Shown here one piece after another: positions 8,961 through 17,044 of a DNA stretch of 55,726 nucleotides. A program made the position numbers and the translations under genes. Numbering within the stretch: position 1 is the first letter of the stretch; each line of letters starts with the position of its first letter. This DNA comes from Marivirga sp. (GTDB lineage: Bacteria; Bacteroidota; Bacteroidia; Cytophagales; Cyclobacteriaceae), in NCBI RefSeq assembly GCF_024636815.1, contig NZ_JAGXGF010000163.1:1-55726 (forward strand). Direction: 5' to 3'. The notes beneath the pieces were generated by a model. It searched no databases. It had not been told where the DNA came from and saw nothing but the letters and a program-made list of their open reading frames with translations.

Positions 8961-10054
8961 TAGTTTAATTTTTCTGTGATATCAATAGGATCAGGAACAT
9001 CATTGAAGTGCCATTTTGCTTTAATTGTTCCATCTTGTACTAATACAAGCCCTGGATTAGATCGAATAATGGTTTTCAAAACAGTAGCATCTGCATAATA
9101 GAAATCTGTTTTCATGCCTCTTAGAGCTCTTATTTTGATTATGTCTTCCGCTGAAGAAGAAGTTAAGATAATGGGTTTAATATCTGGGCTAAGCCTTGAA
9201 AGAAGATCATTAATATCAATTAATCCTTCTGTATTTGCATTCAAAATATCATAAGCTACTATCCATAATTTCTTACCACTTAGTACATCTTGAGTTTTAT
9301 CTCCTGATTCATTCCATGTAGCAAAATCAGTGATTTTTGGAGTTGAAGCTTCTGTATTTGTTATTTCATGCCCCGTTAATTTATATCCGTCTTCTTCAGA
9401 TTTATATTCATAAGTCTTAATTTTCTTTCCATCCTTTTCAAAAGTATATTGAAATTTTGGGCTTTCTTCAGCTTTCATAGCATCTGGAATATTAGTTCCT
9501 ACTTTATAAGCTCTGAAATCGATCGGAGGTAAATGTCTTACTGCATAAATACAAAGAAGGAAACTTATAGCTGTTACACATACCACTATGATGTTTTTTG
9601 CGGCAAATGTGCTTTCTTTAATTTTATTAATGTTGATATATAAGAATCCAATTAAGATAACTAAGATAATATCTTTAGTAAACGATTGCCATGGAGTTAA
9701 AGTGATCGCATCTCCAAAGCAGCCGCAATCAGTAACTTTATTAAAATAGGCTGTATAAAAAGTTAAAAAAGTAAAAAATACAATCATGATACTGAGCAGA
9801 TTCATGGTGTACCTTACTCTCCATCTGATAATTAAAGCAACACCAAGGGTCACTTCCAGTACATTTAGGATGATTCCAATCACTAATGCATAGGGCTCAA
9901 AAATGGAGAAAAACGAAGCGATATCCCCGGCAAAAACGGCAAAATATTCTTCTAATTTAATAGCGGTTCCAACTGGGTCAACTACTTTTACTAATCCGCT
10001 AAAAATGAATAATCCACCTACTATGTACCTTACGATATCGATTAATATCTTCAT
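8960..10054 (-). CDS. BT_3928-family protein: DoxX/MauE-like membrane domain plus thioredoxin-like domain
   Basis: Residues about 1-170 form a four-helix DoxX/MauE-like membrane domain (VGGLFIFSGLVKVVDPVGTA at the start and VTDCGCFGDA in a loop near residue 107). After a fifth hydrophobic segment, the C-terminal half looks like a thioredoxin-fold domain (KLWIVAYDIL, then PIILTSSSAEDI and NPGLVLVQDGTIKAKWHF), but without a CxxC redox pair. This architecture is widespread in Bacteroidetes with no proven function. The CGCFG loop could take part in thiol or quinone chemistry (inference). It lies 77 bases after the DUF1599 gene, across a perfect inverted repeat, and overlaps aroK by one base. Confidence 0.85.
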   Translation of the reverse strand: MKILIDIVRYIVGGLFIFSGLVKVVDPVGTAIKLEEYFAVFAGDIASFFSIFEPYALVIGIILNVLEVTLGVALIIRWRVRYTMNLLSIMIVFFTFLTFYTAYFNKVTDCGCFGDAITLTPWQSFTKDIILVILIGFLYININKIKESTFAAKNIIVVCVTAISFLLCIYAVRHLPPIDFRAYKVGTNIPDAMKAEESPKFQYTFEKDGKKIKTYEYKSEEDGYKLTGHEITNTEASTPKITDFATWNESGDKTQDVLSGKKLWIVAYDILNANTEGLIDINDLLSRLSPDIKPIILTSSSAEDIIKIRALRGMKTDFYYADATVLKTIIRSNPGLVLVQDGTIKAKWHFNDVPDPIDITEKLN

Positions 10055-10080
10055 AATTTTATTTTTTATTTGTGTTTAGA

Positions 10081-10112
10081 ATTCAAATGATATAAAAACT
10101 TATCATTTGAAT
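10081..10112. repeat. Perfect 12-bp inverted repeat inside the DUF1599-BT_3928 unit
   Basis: ATTCAAATGATA (10081..10092) and its exact complement (10101..10112) flank an 8-base spacer, 27 bases before the BT_3928-family start codon. No T tract follows on the minus strand, so it looks more like an operator or an mRNA stem than a terminator. Confidence 0.55.
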
Positions 10113-10131
10113 GTGATTATCAAGTAATTGT

Positions 10132-10677
10132 CTAATTGACTTCATTCAATTTAATCAAACAAAAAACGGCATAATTAATCATGTCCTGATAATTAGCCTT
10201 TACGGGTTCAGATATGAGGGTTTTACCTTGATTGTCTTCTATTTGTTTCACTCGATATAGTTTCATCAAAATAATATCGGTGATCGAACTTACTCTCATA
10301 TCCCTCCAAGCCTCACCATAATCATGATTTTTATCCAATAATAGTTGCAAAGTCTCATTTGCAACTTTCTCAAATTTTGGCATTAACTCTTCTACAGGAA
10401 TTTCCAGTGATGTATTCTCACCTAGCGATTCTTGTATTATTGCAATGATTGAATAATTGATGATTCCAATAAATTCATTTTTTATGTCTTCATCAACTTT
10501 TTGCATCCCTTTTTCTTGAATGGACCTAATTCGCTGAGCTTTAATAAATAATTGGTCTGTTATGGAGGGTAATCTTAATATTCTCCATGCTGTACCATAA
10601 TCTTTTGTTTTCTTTTCAAAAACATCTTTACACAGCGCAATAACTTGCTTATATTCGCTTTCGGTTTGCGTCATCAA
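10132..10677 (-). CDS. DUF1599 (nucleotide modification associated domain 1) protein
   Basis: This 181-residue protein contains two copies of the same unit. The first has DYGTAWRILRLPSITDQLFI then KAQRIRSIQEKG (about residues 22-55). The second has DYGEAWRDMRVSSITDIILM then KLYRVKQIEDNQG (about residues 117-150). The pattern matches DUF1599, a small helical family linked by comparative genomics to nucleotide modification, with no established biochemistry. In Bacteroidetes it is commonly found next to folP and BT_3928-family genes, as here, where it is divergent from folP with 35 bases between the starts. Confidence 0.88.
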   Translation of the reverse strand: MMTQTESEYKQVIALCKDVFEKKTKDYGTAWRILRLPSITDQLFIKAQRIRSIQEKGMQKVDEDIKNEFIGIINYSIIAIIQESLGENTSLEIPVEELMPKFEKVANETLQLLLDKNHDYGEAWRDMRVSSITDIILMKLYRVKQIEDNQGKTLISEPVKANYQDMINYAVFCLIKLNEVN

Positions 10678-10712
10678 CTACCGTTTTTTTAAAAATTCTA
10701 CTTTAATAATAT

Positions 10713-11570
10713 TTGGAAGCGAAAGATAAAGCATTTTCTCATAAAAAAACACTTCTCCTTAAAGGGAACTTGATTGATTTGTCATACCCTAAAGTAATGG
10801 GGATAGTTAATGCCACTCCTGATTCATTTTACGATGGAGGTCGGAATGTTGATGTAGAGAAAACGGTGGTAAGGATTGAAAAAATGCTGGAAGATGGTGC
10901 CGATATTATAGATATTGGAGGGTATTCAACCAAACCAAATGCTGTTGAGGTTTCTTTTAAGGAAGAAAGGGAAAGGGTGATACCATTAATAAAAAAATTA
11001 ATCCAAAAATTCCCTGAGATCGTAATTTCTATAGATACTTTTAGATCTGGAATTGCTAAAGAAGCTATTCAGGCCGGAGCTACCATAATTAATGATGTCT
11101 CAGGTGGGAATCTGGATGATAAAATGTTTGAGACTGTATCGCAACTTAAAGTGCCTTATATTTTGATGCACATGCGTGGAACTCCTGCTACCATGCAAAA
11201 TTTGACAGAATATAATCATTTGATAAAAGATGTGGTTTTCGAGTTAAGTCAGAAAATTGAGAAGTTACGTTCTTTACAAGTAAACGATATTATCATTGAT
11301 CCTGGCTTTGGATTTGCAAAAAGCCTTGAGCAGAATTATGAATTGCTCAATGATTTATCCTATTTTGAGGAATTAGATTGTCCATTGCTCATAGGTATTT
11401 CAAGAAAGTCCATGATTTACAAATTATTAGATGCTAAAGCTGTGGATGCGTTAAATGGTACAACCGCATTAAATATGGTAGCGTTGATGAATGGCGCTAA
11501 TATTTTGAGAGTACATGATGTAAAAGAAGCAGTAGAAACTGTAAAATTGTTTAACCAACTGAAAAATTGA
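10713..11570 (+). CDS. folP: Dihydropteroate synthase
   Basis: This 285-residue TIM-barrel enzyme joins p-aminobenzoate to the pterin pyrophosphate in folate synthesis. Signature segments are VMGIVNATPDSFYDGG (N-terminal pterin-site loop), DIIDIGGYSTKPN, ISIDTFRSGIAKEA, IINDVSGG, IIDPGFGFAKSLEQNYELL and the LIGISRKSMI loop with its conserved Ser-Arg-Lys. The start is TTG at 10713..10715: an in-frame stop lies just upstream at 10707, and the first in-frame ATG (10797) falls inside the conserved domain. The gene overlaps the downstream cdaA start. Confidence 0.95.
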   Translation: MEAKDKAFSHKKTLLLKGNLIDLSYPKVMGIVNATPDSFYDGGRNVDVEKTVVRIEKMLEDGADIIDIGGYSTKPNAVEVSFKEERERVIPLIKKLIQKFPEIVISIDTFRSGIAKEAIQAGATIINDVSGGNLDDKMFETVSQLKVPYILMHMRGTPATMQNLTEYNHLIKDVVFELSQKIEKLRSLQVNDIIIDPGFGFAKSLEQNYELLNDLSYFEELDCPLLIGISRKSMIYKLLDAKAVDALNGTTALNMVALMNGANILRVHDVKEAVETVKLFNQLKN

Positions 11571-12421
11571 TATTAGGTTTTAACATAGGGTTTTTAGAAG
11601 TTAGTATAGTAGATGTATTAGATATAGCGCTTGTTAGTTTTCTATTATTTCAAGTCTATAGTTTGATGCGAGGTAGCGTGGCTGTCCGGATTTTTGTAGG
11701 GTTTTTATCACTCTATTTAATCTACCTTGTAGTTAGAGCAGCAGAAATGGAATTACTTTCTGCTATTTTAGGTCAATTTATGGGCGTTGGAGTTATTGCC
11801 GCTATTATTTTATTCCAACAAGAGATTCGTAAATTCTTATTGCTTTTAGGGAAAACCACGTCTTTTAATTCTGAAAATGGTTTTTTATCTAATCTTCCTT
11901 GGAAGAAAAGAAAAGCAGGCGATGAATTTAATATTACACCATTAATAGAGGCTTCCAAATCCTTAGGTGGTACAAATACAGGGGCATTAATTGTGCTTTC
12001 AAAAGGATCTGAATTGAAGTTTTATTCAGAGTCTGGTGATTTAATTGATGCTATTGTTTCAAAAAGGTTGTTGATTTCAATATTCAATAAAACAAGTCCT
12101 TTACACGATGGAGCGGTTATTATTCATAAGGGCCGAATTAGAGCCGCAAGGTGTGTTTTGCCAGTTACAGAAAAAGATGTTCCTGCCCAATTTGGCTTGC
12201 GTCATAAGGCTGCAATAGGAATGTCAGAGGCTACTGATACGGTCATTTTAATTGTTTCTGAGGAGACAGGTCAATTATCAGTAGCAAGAAATGGTACTAT
12301 TTTCCATAACTTATCAAATCAGGAGATCAGATCCAAAATAAATGATTACTTGACTGAGGATAAAAAGAAAAAACCGAAAGAAAGTAAAAAAGAAACCACT
12401 GAACAGGAAACTGTTAAATAG
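11567..12421 (+). CDS. cdaA: Diadenylate cyclase CdaA
   Basis: This 284-residue protein makes the second messenger c-di-AMP from two ATP. Three hydrophobic helices occupy about residues 1-85 (including LYLIYLVVRAAEME and VIAAIILFQQEIRKFLLLLG). The DisA_N catalytic domain follows, with the DGA motif in SPLHDGAVIIHKGRIRAARC and the second motif as GLRHKAAIG, where many relatives have RHR. The C-terminus is a Lys/Glu-rich tail. The first codon is TTG (11567) and overlaps the folP TGA by three bases, giving translational coupling. The folP-cdaA pair is common in Bacteroidetes. Confidence 0.93.
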   Translation: MILGFNIGFLEVSIVDVLDIALVSFLLFQVYSLMRGSVAVRIFVGFLSLYLIYLVVRAAEMELLSAILGQFMGVGVIAAIILFQQEIRKFLLLLGKTTSFNSENGFLSNLPWKKRKAGDEFNITPLIEASKSLGGTNTGALIVLSKGSELKFYSESGDLIDAIVSKRLLISIFNKTSPLHDGAVIIHKGRIRAARCVLPVTEKDVPAQFGLRHKAAIGMSEATDTVILIVSEETGQLSVARNGTIFHNLSNQEIRSKINDYLTEDKKKKPKESKKETTEQETVK

Positions 12422-12691
12422 TTAAACTTTGATTTTCTATTCCTTCAATTTTCCAAAAATTTAAAATATTACAAATAATATCACCTTGTAAATATCTGTT
12501 TATGAGAGCTTTACTAATTATTTATTAATAAATTAAAATATTTTTAATAATAGGGGTTACTTTTTGGGGAGTTAAAGTATATACTATTACAAACACAAAT
12601 TTTATTCATACACCTGTTTAACACGAAAAGCCTTCTTTGAAAAAAGAAGGTTTTTCTTTTTTATACACCTCTGCTTTTTCATATTTACATT
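12422..12691 (+). other. AT-rich intergenic region ending in a terminator hairpin
   Basis: No ORF longer than a few codons is convincing in this 270-base stretch. The hairpin near 12631-12650 sits about 200 bases after the cdaA stop, so the transcript either has a long 3' untranslated region or a small RNA is encoded here. I found no exact TANNTTTG element to support an independent promoter. Confidence 0.3.
12626..12660 (+). terminator. Rho-independent terminator
   Basis: CCTTCTTT (12631..12638) pairs with AAAGAAGG (12643..12650) around a GAAA tetraloop. The stem is extended by flanking A/T pairs, and a T-rich run follows. It lies upstream of the enoyl-CoA hydratase gene and about 200 bases after cdaA. 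Confidence 0.85.
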
Positions 12692-13465
12692 ATGGAATTC
12701 ATAAAAGTAAACACACAATTTAAAAAGCATATAGCTCTCATCAATCTTAACAGGCCTAAGGAATTGAATGCCTTGAATTTACAGTTGATGACGGAATTAA
12801 AGGATACTTTAAAGACCTTAGATGAAGATGAGGATGTTAGAGTTATTATTTTAACAGGAAATGAAAAAGCTTTTGCAGCTGGAGCAGATATTAAACAAAT
12901 GGCAGGTAAAACGGCTATTGATATGCTCAATGTTGATCAATTCAGTACCTGGGATCAAATCAAGAAAACTAAAAAACCTTTAATTGCAGCAGTTTCTGGT
13001 TTTGCTTTGGGTGGTGGTTGTGAATTAGCCATGACTTGCGATATGATAGTAGCTTCAGAATCTGCTAAATTCGGTCAGCCTGAAATTAAAATAGGGGTGA
13101 TGCCTGGTGCAGGAGGAACTCAAAGATTAACGAGAGCTGTTGGGAAAGCTAAAGCAATGGAACTGGTTTTAACAGGTAATTTCATTAGTGCTGATGAAGC
13201 TTTGCATTATGGTTTGGTTAATAAAGTTGTACCTACCGAGATGTATTTGGAAGCAGCTGCTGAATTAGCAGAACAAATTGCTCAAATGTCACCGGTAGCA
13301 GCTAAATTGGCAAAAGAATCTGTTAATAGAGCTTTTGAAACGCATCTTGATGAAGGATTGCACTTCGAACGTAAAAACTTCTATTTAACCTTTGCTTCCG
13401 AGGACCAGACGGAAGGTATGAATGCTTTTGTTGATAAAAGAAAGCCCGAATTTAAGGGTAAATAA
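12692..13465 (+). CDS. Enoyl-CoA hydratase (crotonase family)
   Basis: This 257-residue protein is a full-length crotonase that should add water across the double bond of 2-enoyl-CoA thioesters. KAFAAGADIKQM near residue 60 supplies the oxyanion hole and CoA loop. GFALGGGCELAMTCD and FGQPEIKIGVMPGAGGTQRL contain the two catalytic glutamates (in CE and PE) that define true hydratases, both retained. The C-terminal trimerisation helix is present (FYLTFASEDQTEGMNAFVDKR). Chain-length preference is unknown. The next gene starts 5 bases downstream, so the two are probably one unit. Confidence 0.93.
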   Translation: MEFIKVNTQFKKHIALINLNRPKELNALNLQLMTELKDTLKTLDEDEDVRVIILTGNEKAFAAGADIKQMAGKTAIDMLNVDQFSTWDQIKKTKKPLIAAVSGFALGGGCELAMTCDMIVASESAKFGQPEIKIGVMPGAGGTQRLTRAVGKAKAMELVLTGNFISADEALHYGLVNKVVPTEMYLEAAAELAEQIAQMSPVAAKLAKESVNRAFETHLDEGLHFERKNFYLTFASEDQTEGMNAFVDKRKPEFKGK

Positions 13466-13470
13466 TTCAA

Positions 13471-14523
13471 ATGAACTATAATTTTTATCCAGGCCCATCT
13501 AAAATATATCCGCAAGTGGCGGGATATTTTCAGGAGGCCATGGATTTAGGGATCTTGGAAAGGAATCATAGATCGAATGCTTTCCAGGATTTATTTTCAT
13601 CTACTAAAATCCTGCTAAAGTCTAAATTAAATATTCCATTGAATTATGAGATTGTAGTGGTTTCCTCTGCTACTGAATGCTGGGAAATTATAGCGCAATC
13701 TTTTATTAGAAATAAGTCCTATCATTTCTTCAATGGAGCTTTTGGAGAAAAATGGGCGGACTATACCCAGAAAATTCATCCTGAGACTGTAAAAAAACCA
13801 TTTGAATTGAATGAAAATCCATTACCTCATTCATTAGATAAGAATACGGAGTTATTAGCTTTCACTCATAGTGAAACCTCAAACGGAACGGCAATCAGTG
13901 AAAGTTTTCAAAAGCAAGTTCGAGCTCAATTTCCAGATAGCTTAATTGCCTATGATGCTACATCCTCTATGGCGGGATATGAGTTCGATTGGGATTTGGG
14001 AGATATTTGGTATGCTTCAGTGCAAAAGTGTTTCGGACTTCCAGCAGGTATGGCTTTGATGGTGGTTAGTCCAAAAGCAATAGAGCGAGCTAAAGAAATT
14101 AATGAAAGTGAACACTATAATTCTTTCAATTTCATTTTAAAAAACGTACAGAATAACCAAACTCATCATACGCCCAACATAGCAAATGTCTATTTGCTTA
14201 ATCGTTTGATGCAAAATATTGAGAACATTTCCTCAATTCATCAAAACTTAAAGGAAAGAAAAGAGAAGTTTTATAATGAACTTCTAAAAATTGAAAAATT
14301 AAAACCCTTAATTCCTTCTTCTGAGCATCAATCAGACACCATTTTTTGCTTAAAGGGTGAAAAAGAATTCATTCAGGATTTAAAGCAAGAGGCTGAAAAA
14401 GAAGGGATTATATTGGGTAATGGATATGGTCAATGGAAAGAAATCACTCTGAGAATTGCCAATTTCCCTGCTATCCCGAATAAACACTATATAGACTTGA
14501 TTAATTTCTTATATCGTTTTTAA
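13471..14523 (+). CDS. Class V aminotransferase (SerC/AGT-like)
   Basis: This 350-residue PLP enzyme has the fold type I class V pattern: NFYPGPSKI at the N-terminus, VVSSATECWEIIAQSF binding cofactor phosphate near residues 68-83, AYDATSSMAGYEFDW with the Asp contacting the pyridine nitrogen, and WYASVQKCFGLPAGMAL carrying the Schiff-base Lys. It resembles phosphoserine aminotransferase and alanine-glyoxylate aminotransferase but lacks the clear HRGKEF segment of classical SerC, having ERNHRSNAFQ in its place. The substrate is therefore left open. It lies 5 bases after the enoyl-CoA hydratase gene, with no obvious metabolic link. Confidence 0.82.
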   Translation: MNYNFYPGPSKIYPQVAGYFQEAMDLGILERNHRSNAFQDLFSSTKILLKSKLNIPLNYEIVVVSSATECWEIIAQSFIRNKSYHFFNGAFGEKWADYTQKIHPETVKKPFELNENPLPHSLDKNTELLAFTHSETSNGTAISESFQKQVRAQFPDSLIAYDATSSMAGYEFDWDLGDIWYASVQKCFGLPAGMALMVVSPKAIERAKEINESEHYNSFNFILKNVQNNQTHHTPNIANVYLLNRLMQNIENISSIHQNLKERKEKFYNELLKIEKLKPLIPSSEHQSDTIFCLKGEKEFIQDLKQEAEKEGIILGNGYGQWKEITLRIANFPAIPNKHYIDLINFLYRF

Positions 14524-14530
14524 AAAATTG

Positions 14531-14561
14531 GTTGAAAGCTGATTTTCTTATCGTACTTTTG
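14531..14561 (+). promoter_or_regulatory. Bacteroidetes-type promoter for the MarC-family gene
   Basis: TACTTTTG at 14554..14561 fits the -7 consensus TANNTTTG, and GTTG at 14531..14534 is a 3-of-4 match to the -33 TTTG with a 19-base spacer. The start codon of the MarC-family gene lies 16 bases after the -7 element. Confidence 0.65.
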
Positions 14562-14577
14562 CGCAAATTTTAACGAT

Positions 14578-15141
14578 ATGCTCAGTTTTAAAGAAATTAT
14601 TTCTGTTTCCCTCATCCTTTTTTCGGTGATTGATATTTTAGGGTCTGTACCGATTGTGATTGACCTTCGAAAGAAATTTGGTCATGTACAATCTGGAAAG
14701 GCTACAGTAGTGGCTGGTGTAATTATGCTTGTTTTTCTTTTTTTAGGAGAATCTATTCTGAAGCTTTTTGGAATCGATGTGGCTTCTTATGCCATTGCAG
14801 GTGCCATTGTGATGTTTTTAATAGGTATGGAAATGGTTTTAGGAATAGTCTTATTTAAACATGAAGATGCTTCTGCTAGCAGTGCCTCTATTATGCCTAT
14901 AGCATTTCCACTCATTGCAGGAGCAGGGACCATGACCACCTTAATCTCATTAAAGGCAGAGTATCAAACATTAAATATTATCATAGGTGTGGTCATTAAT
15001 CTAATTTTGGTTTTTATAGTATTGAAAACCTGTGGCTGGTTAGAAAGGAAAATCGGACAGGCAGGATTTAGTATATTGCGAAAAGTATTTGGAATAATAT
15101 TGTTGGCGATTTCTATCAAATTATTTAAAAACTTCTTTTAA
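14578..15141 (+). CDS. MarC-family integral membrane protein
   Basis: This 187-residue protein is almost wholly hydrophobic, with about six transmembrane helices, as expected for the MarC (UPF0056) family. Typical features are FSVIDILGSVPIVIDL in the first helix, AIAGAIVMFLIGMEMVLGI, and MPIAFPLIAGAGTMTTLISL, with a proline and glycines in mid-membrane. Family members are inner-membrane proteins of unknown transport function; an early link to multiple antibiotic resistance was not supported. It has its own candidate promoter and appears monocistronic. Confidence 0.92.
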   Translation: MLSFKEIISVSLILFSVIDILGSVPIVIDLRKKFGHVQSGKATVVAGVIMLVFLFLGESILKLFGIDVASYAIAGAIVMFLIGMEMVLGIVLFKHEDASASSASIMPIAFPLIAGAGTMTTLISLKAEYQTLNIIIGVVINLILVFIVLKTCGWLERKIGQAGFSILRKVFGIILLAISIKLFKNFF

Positions 15142-15337
15142 TTGGGGTTTATATTTTTGAGTTAGAATTTTCTATTTGGTTAAACAACATCAATGCGTCA
15201 TCTTGGAAATTTTCTTTTTTCCTTTTTTTTAAAAAGAGAAAATTGTCCGTGATCGCATGATGCTTAGCAACTGGAGATATGTCCGCACAAACAGGACAGA
15301 TTAAATTTTTTTACTATTAAATTTTAGAATTCATAAA

Positions 15338-15787
15338 ATGATTACCATTTATACAGACGGCTCTGCTTTAGGTAATCCTGGTCCTGGTGGCTATGGAGTA
15401 GTAATGCGCTTTGGAGATAAAGTGAAAGAAATTTCAGAGGGATATCGAAATACCACAAACAATAGAATGGAGTTGTTGGGAATAATAGTAGCCTTAAAAA
15501 GTTTAAAAACTAAAAAACATCCAGTTCATATTTATAGTGATTCAAAATATGTAATTGATTCAATTACAAAAGGTTGGCTTTCTGGTTGGGTAAAAAAAGG
15601 CTTTAAAGGAAAGAAAAATATTGACCTGTGGAAGCAATATTTGGAAGTTTCTAAGGGTTATGATCTACACTTCCATTGGGTGAAAGGTCATGCAGGCAAT
15701 ACTGATAATGAGCGCTGTGATCGATTGGCAGTAGCGAAAGCAGAAAATGGTCCTCACCTGATTGATGAAGGGTTTGAAAACAGATAA
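15338..15787 (+). CDS. rnhA: Ribonuclease HI
   Basis: This 149-residue protein cleaves the RNA strand of RNA-DNA hybrids. The four catalytic acids are visible in their usual settings: Asp in IYTDGSALGNPGPGGYG near residue 6, Glu in NNRMELLGIIVAL near residue 45, Asp in IYSDSKYVIDSI near residue 70, and Asp in HAGNTDNERCDRLA near residue 132. The basic protrusion GWVKKGFKGKKNIDLW is also present. Length is that of a single-domain bacterial RNase HI. The 196 bases upstream contain an A/T-rich inverted repeat near 15208-15244 but no ORF. Confidence 0.96.
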   Translation: MITIYTDGSALGNPGPGGYGVVMRFGDKVKEISEGYRNTTNNRMELLGIIVALKSLKTKKHPVHIYSDSKYVIDSITKGWLSGWVKKGFKGKKNIDLWKQYLEVSKGYDLHFHWVKGHAGNTDNERCDRLAVAKAENGPHLIDEGFENR

Positions 15788-15839
15788 ACTGAACAATGTT
15801 TATTTCGTTGGTAAGGTTTGTTGAATAAAATTTAGGTTT

Positions 15840-16319
15840 ATGAAAAATTTGAAATTATTAATTATAGTATTTGTGTTAATTGGTTCTAATTCCATCCTTG
15901 CACAGGATTACAAAACAGCTATTGGTGTGAGAGGAGGTTTTCCAACAGCTATAACTGGAAAACATTTCATTAATAAGACTGATGCATTAGAAGGTCTTGT
16001 TTCTGGTTACAGAGGAGGTTTTGAGTTTACTGGATTATATGAAAAGCATGTCAATGCATTTGATGTACCCTATTTGAACTGGTATTATGGTGCTGGTGCT
16101 CATATAGGAGTTTTCGATGACAATATTGCACGTCCGAATTACTATTTTAATGGAAGAGGAACAGGGTTTACTGTTGGAGCAGATGGTATTTTAGGATTGG
16201 AATATATGTTGACAGAAATTCCATTCGTTATTGGTGTTGATTTTAAACCTACCTTAGATTTAGCTCCAGAACCAGGGTTATGGTTTGGTGGCGGTGTATC
16301 ATTTAGGTTTTATTTTTAG
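15840..16319 (+). CDS. Small secreted protein, probably an outer-membrane beta barrel
   Basis: This 159-residue protein has a signal peptide (residues 1-21, ending SNSILAQ). The mature part is rich in Gly and aromatic residues, alternates polar and hydrophobic positions, and ends with GGGVSFRFYF. A terminal Phe after an amphipathic strand is the usual signature of a small outer-membrane barrel of about eight strands. I cannot assign a family from sequence alone. It lies 52 bases after rnhA and 11 bases before the methyltransferase gene, which probably shares its transcript. Confidence 0.7.
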   Translation: MKNLKLLIIVFVLIGSNSILAQDYKTAIGVRGGFPTAITGKHFINKTDALEGLVSGYRGGFEFTGLYEKHVNAFDVPYLNWYYGAGAHIGVFDDNIARPNYYFNGRGTGFTVGADGILGLEYMLTEIPFVIGVDFKPTLDLAPEPGLWFGGGVSFRFYF

Positions 16320-16330
16320 ATAAATAAAAG

Positions 16331-17044
16331 TTGTCTGTTTTCAAATTCAAGGAATTTTCAGTGGAGCAGAAGCTAAGTCCGGCAAAAATCACTACAGATG
16401 CCACAGTCTTTGCTTCTGCTCTTCAACTTCAATTAAATGCTAAAAAGGTATTAGAGGTGGGAACGGGGACAGGCGTTCTTTCATTAATGTTGGCTCAAAG
16501 ATATCCTGAAATTGAAATAAAAGCTTTAGAAATAAATCCAAATGCTTATGATGAAGCAGATAGAAATTTCAAGAATTCACGATGGAATAATAGGTTAACT
16601 GCAGTTTTGAGCGATTTCAATCAATTTAAATCTGAGATTAAGTATGATGTGATTTTTTCAAATCCTCCTTTCTTTCAAAATAACTTGCAATCTGAAACTA
16701 ATCACGGTAAAAATACGGCCTACCATACTAATGATCTTTCTTTTAAAGCTTTAGCTAAAGGGATTGATCTAAATCTGGCTGAAATTGGTGAGGTTCATAT
16801 TATGCTCCCCTCTTTTGAAATGTCCTTATTTGAAAAGGAGATGAATGCAATAGGATTTCAATGCAAGAAAAGTGTTGAATTACGGCATCAAGCAGAAAGT
16901 AAAATAATCAGGCTTTTTAATGTTTTTGATAGGGAAGAAGGTAAACAAAATAAAGATAAGCAAAAGATAATAGTGAGGGACGAAAATCATGATTTCCATC
17001 CCTCATATATTAATTTAATGAAAAACTTCTTAACTATTTTTTAG
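16331..17044 (+). CDS. TrmN6-like tRNA1(Val) adenine-37 N6-methyltransferase
   Basis: This 237-residue SAM-dependent methyltransferase has motif I as VLEVGTGTGVLSLMLAQ near residue 38 and the exocyclic-amine catalytic motif IFSNPPFF near residue 110, which marks N6-adenine or N5-glutamine enzymes. The N-terminal FKFKEFSVEQKLSPAKITTD fits the TrmN6 (YfiC) group that modifies A37 of tRNA1(Val). The start is TTG at 16331; no in-frame ATG lies closer to the conserved region. The gene ends inside the 3' end of the convergent saccharopine dehydrogenase-like gene (4-base overlap). Specificity is inferred from similarity only. Confidence 0.8.
   Translation: MSVFKFKEFSVEQKLSPAKITTDATVFASALQLQLNAKKVLEVGTGTGVLSLMLAQRYPEIEIKALEINPNAYDEADRNFKNSRWNNRLTAVLSDFNQFKSEIKYDVIFSNPPFFQNNLQSETNHGKNTAYHTNDLSFKALAKGIDLNLAEIGEVHIMLPSFEMSLFEKEMNAIGFQCKKSVELRHQAESKIIRLFNVFDREEGKQNKDKQKIIVRDENHDFHPSYINLMKNFLTIF

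Noticed and set aside
15208-15244. A/T inverted repeat upstream of rnhA
   Set aside because: It is made of A and T runs, has no T tract following the stem and may be chance in AT-rich DNA.
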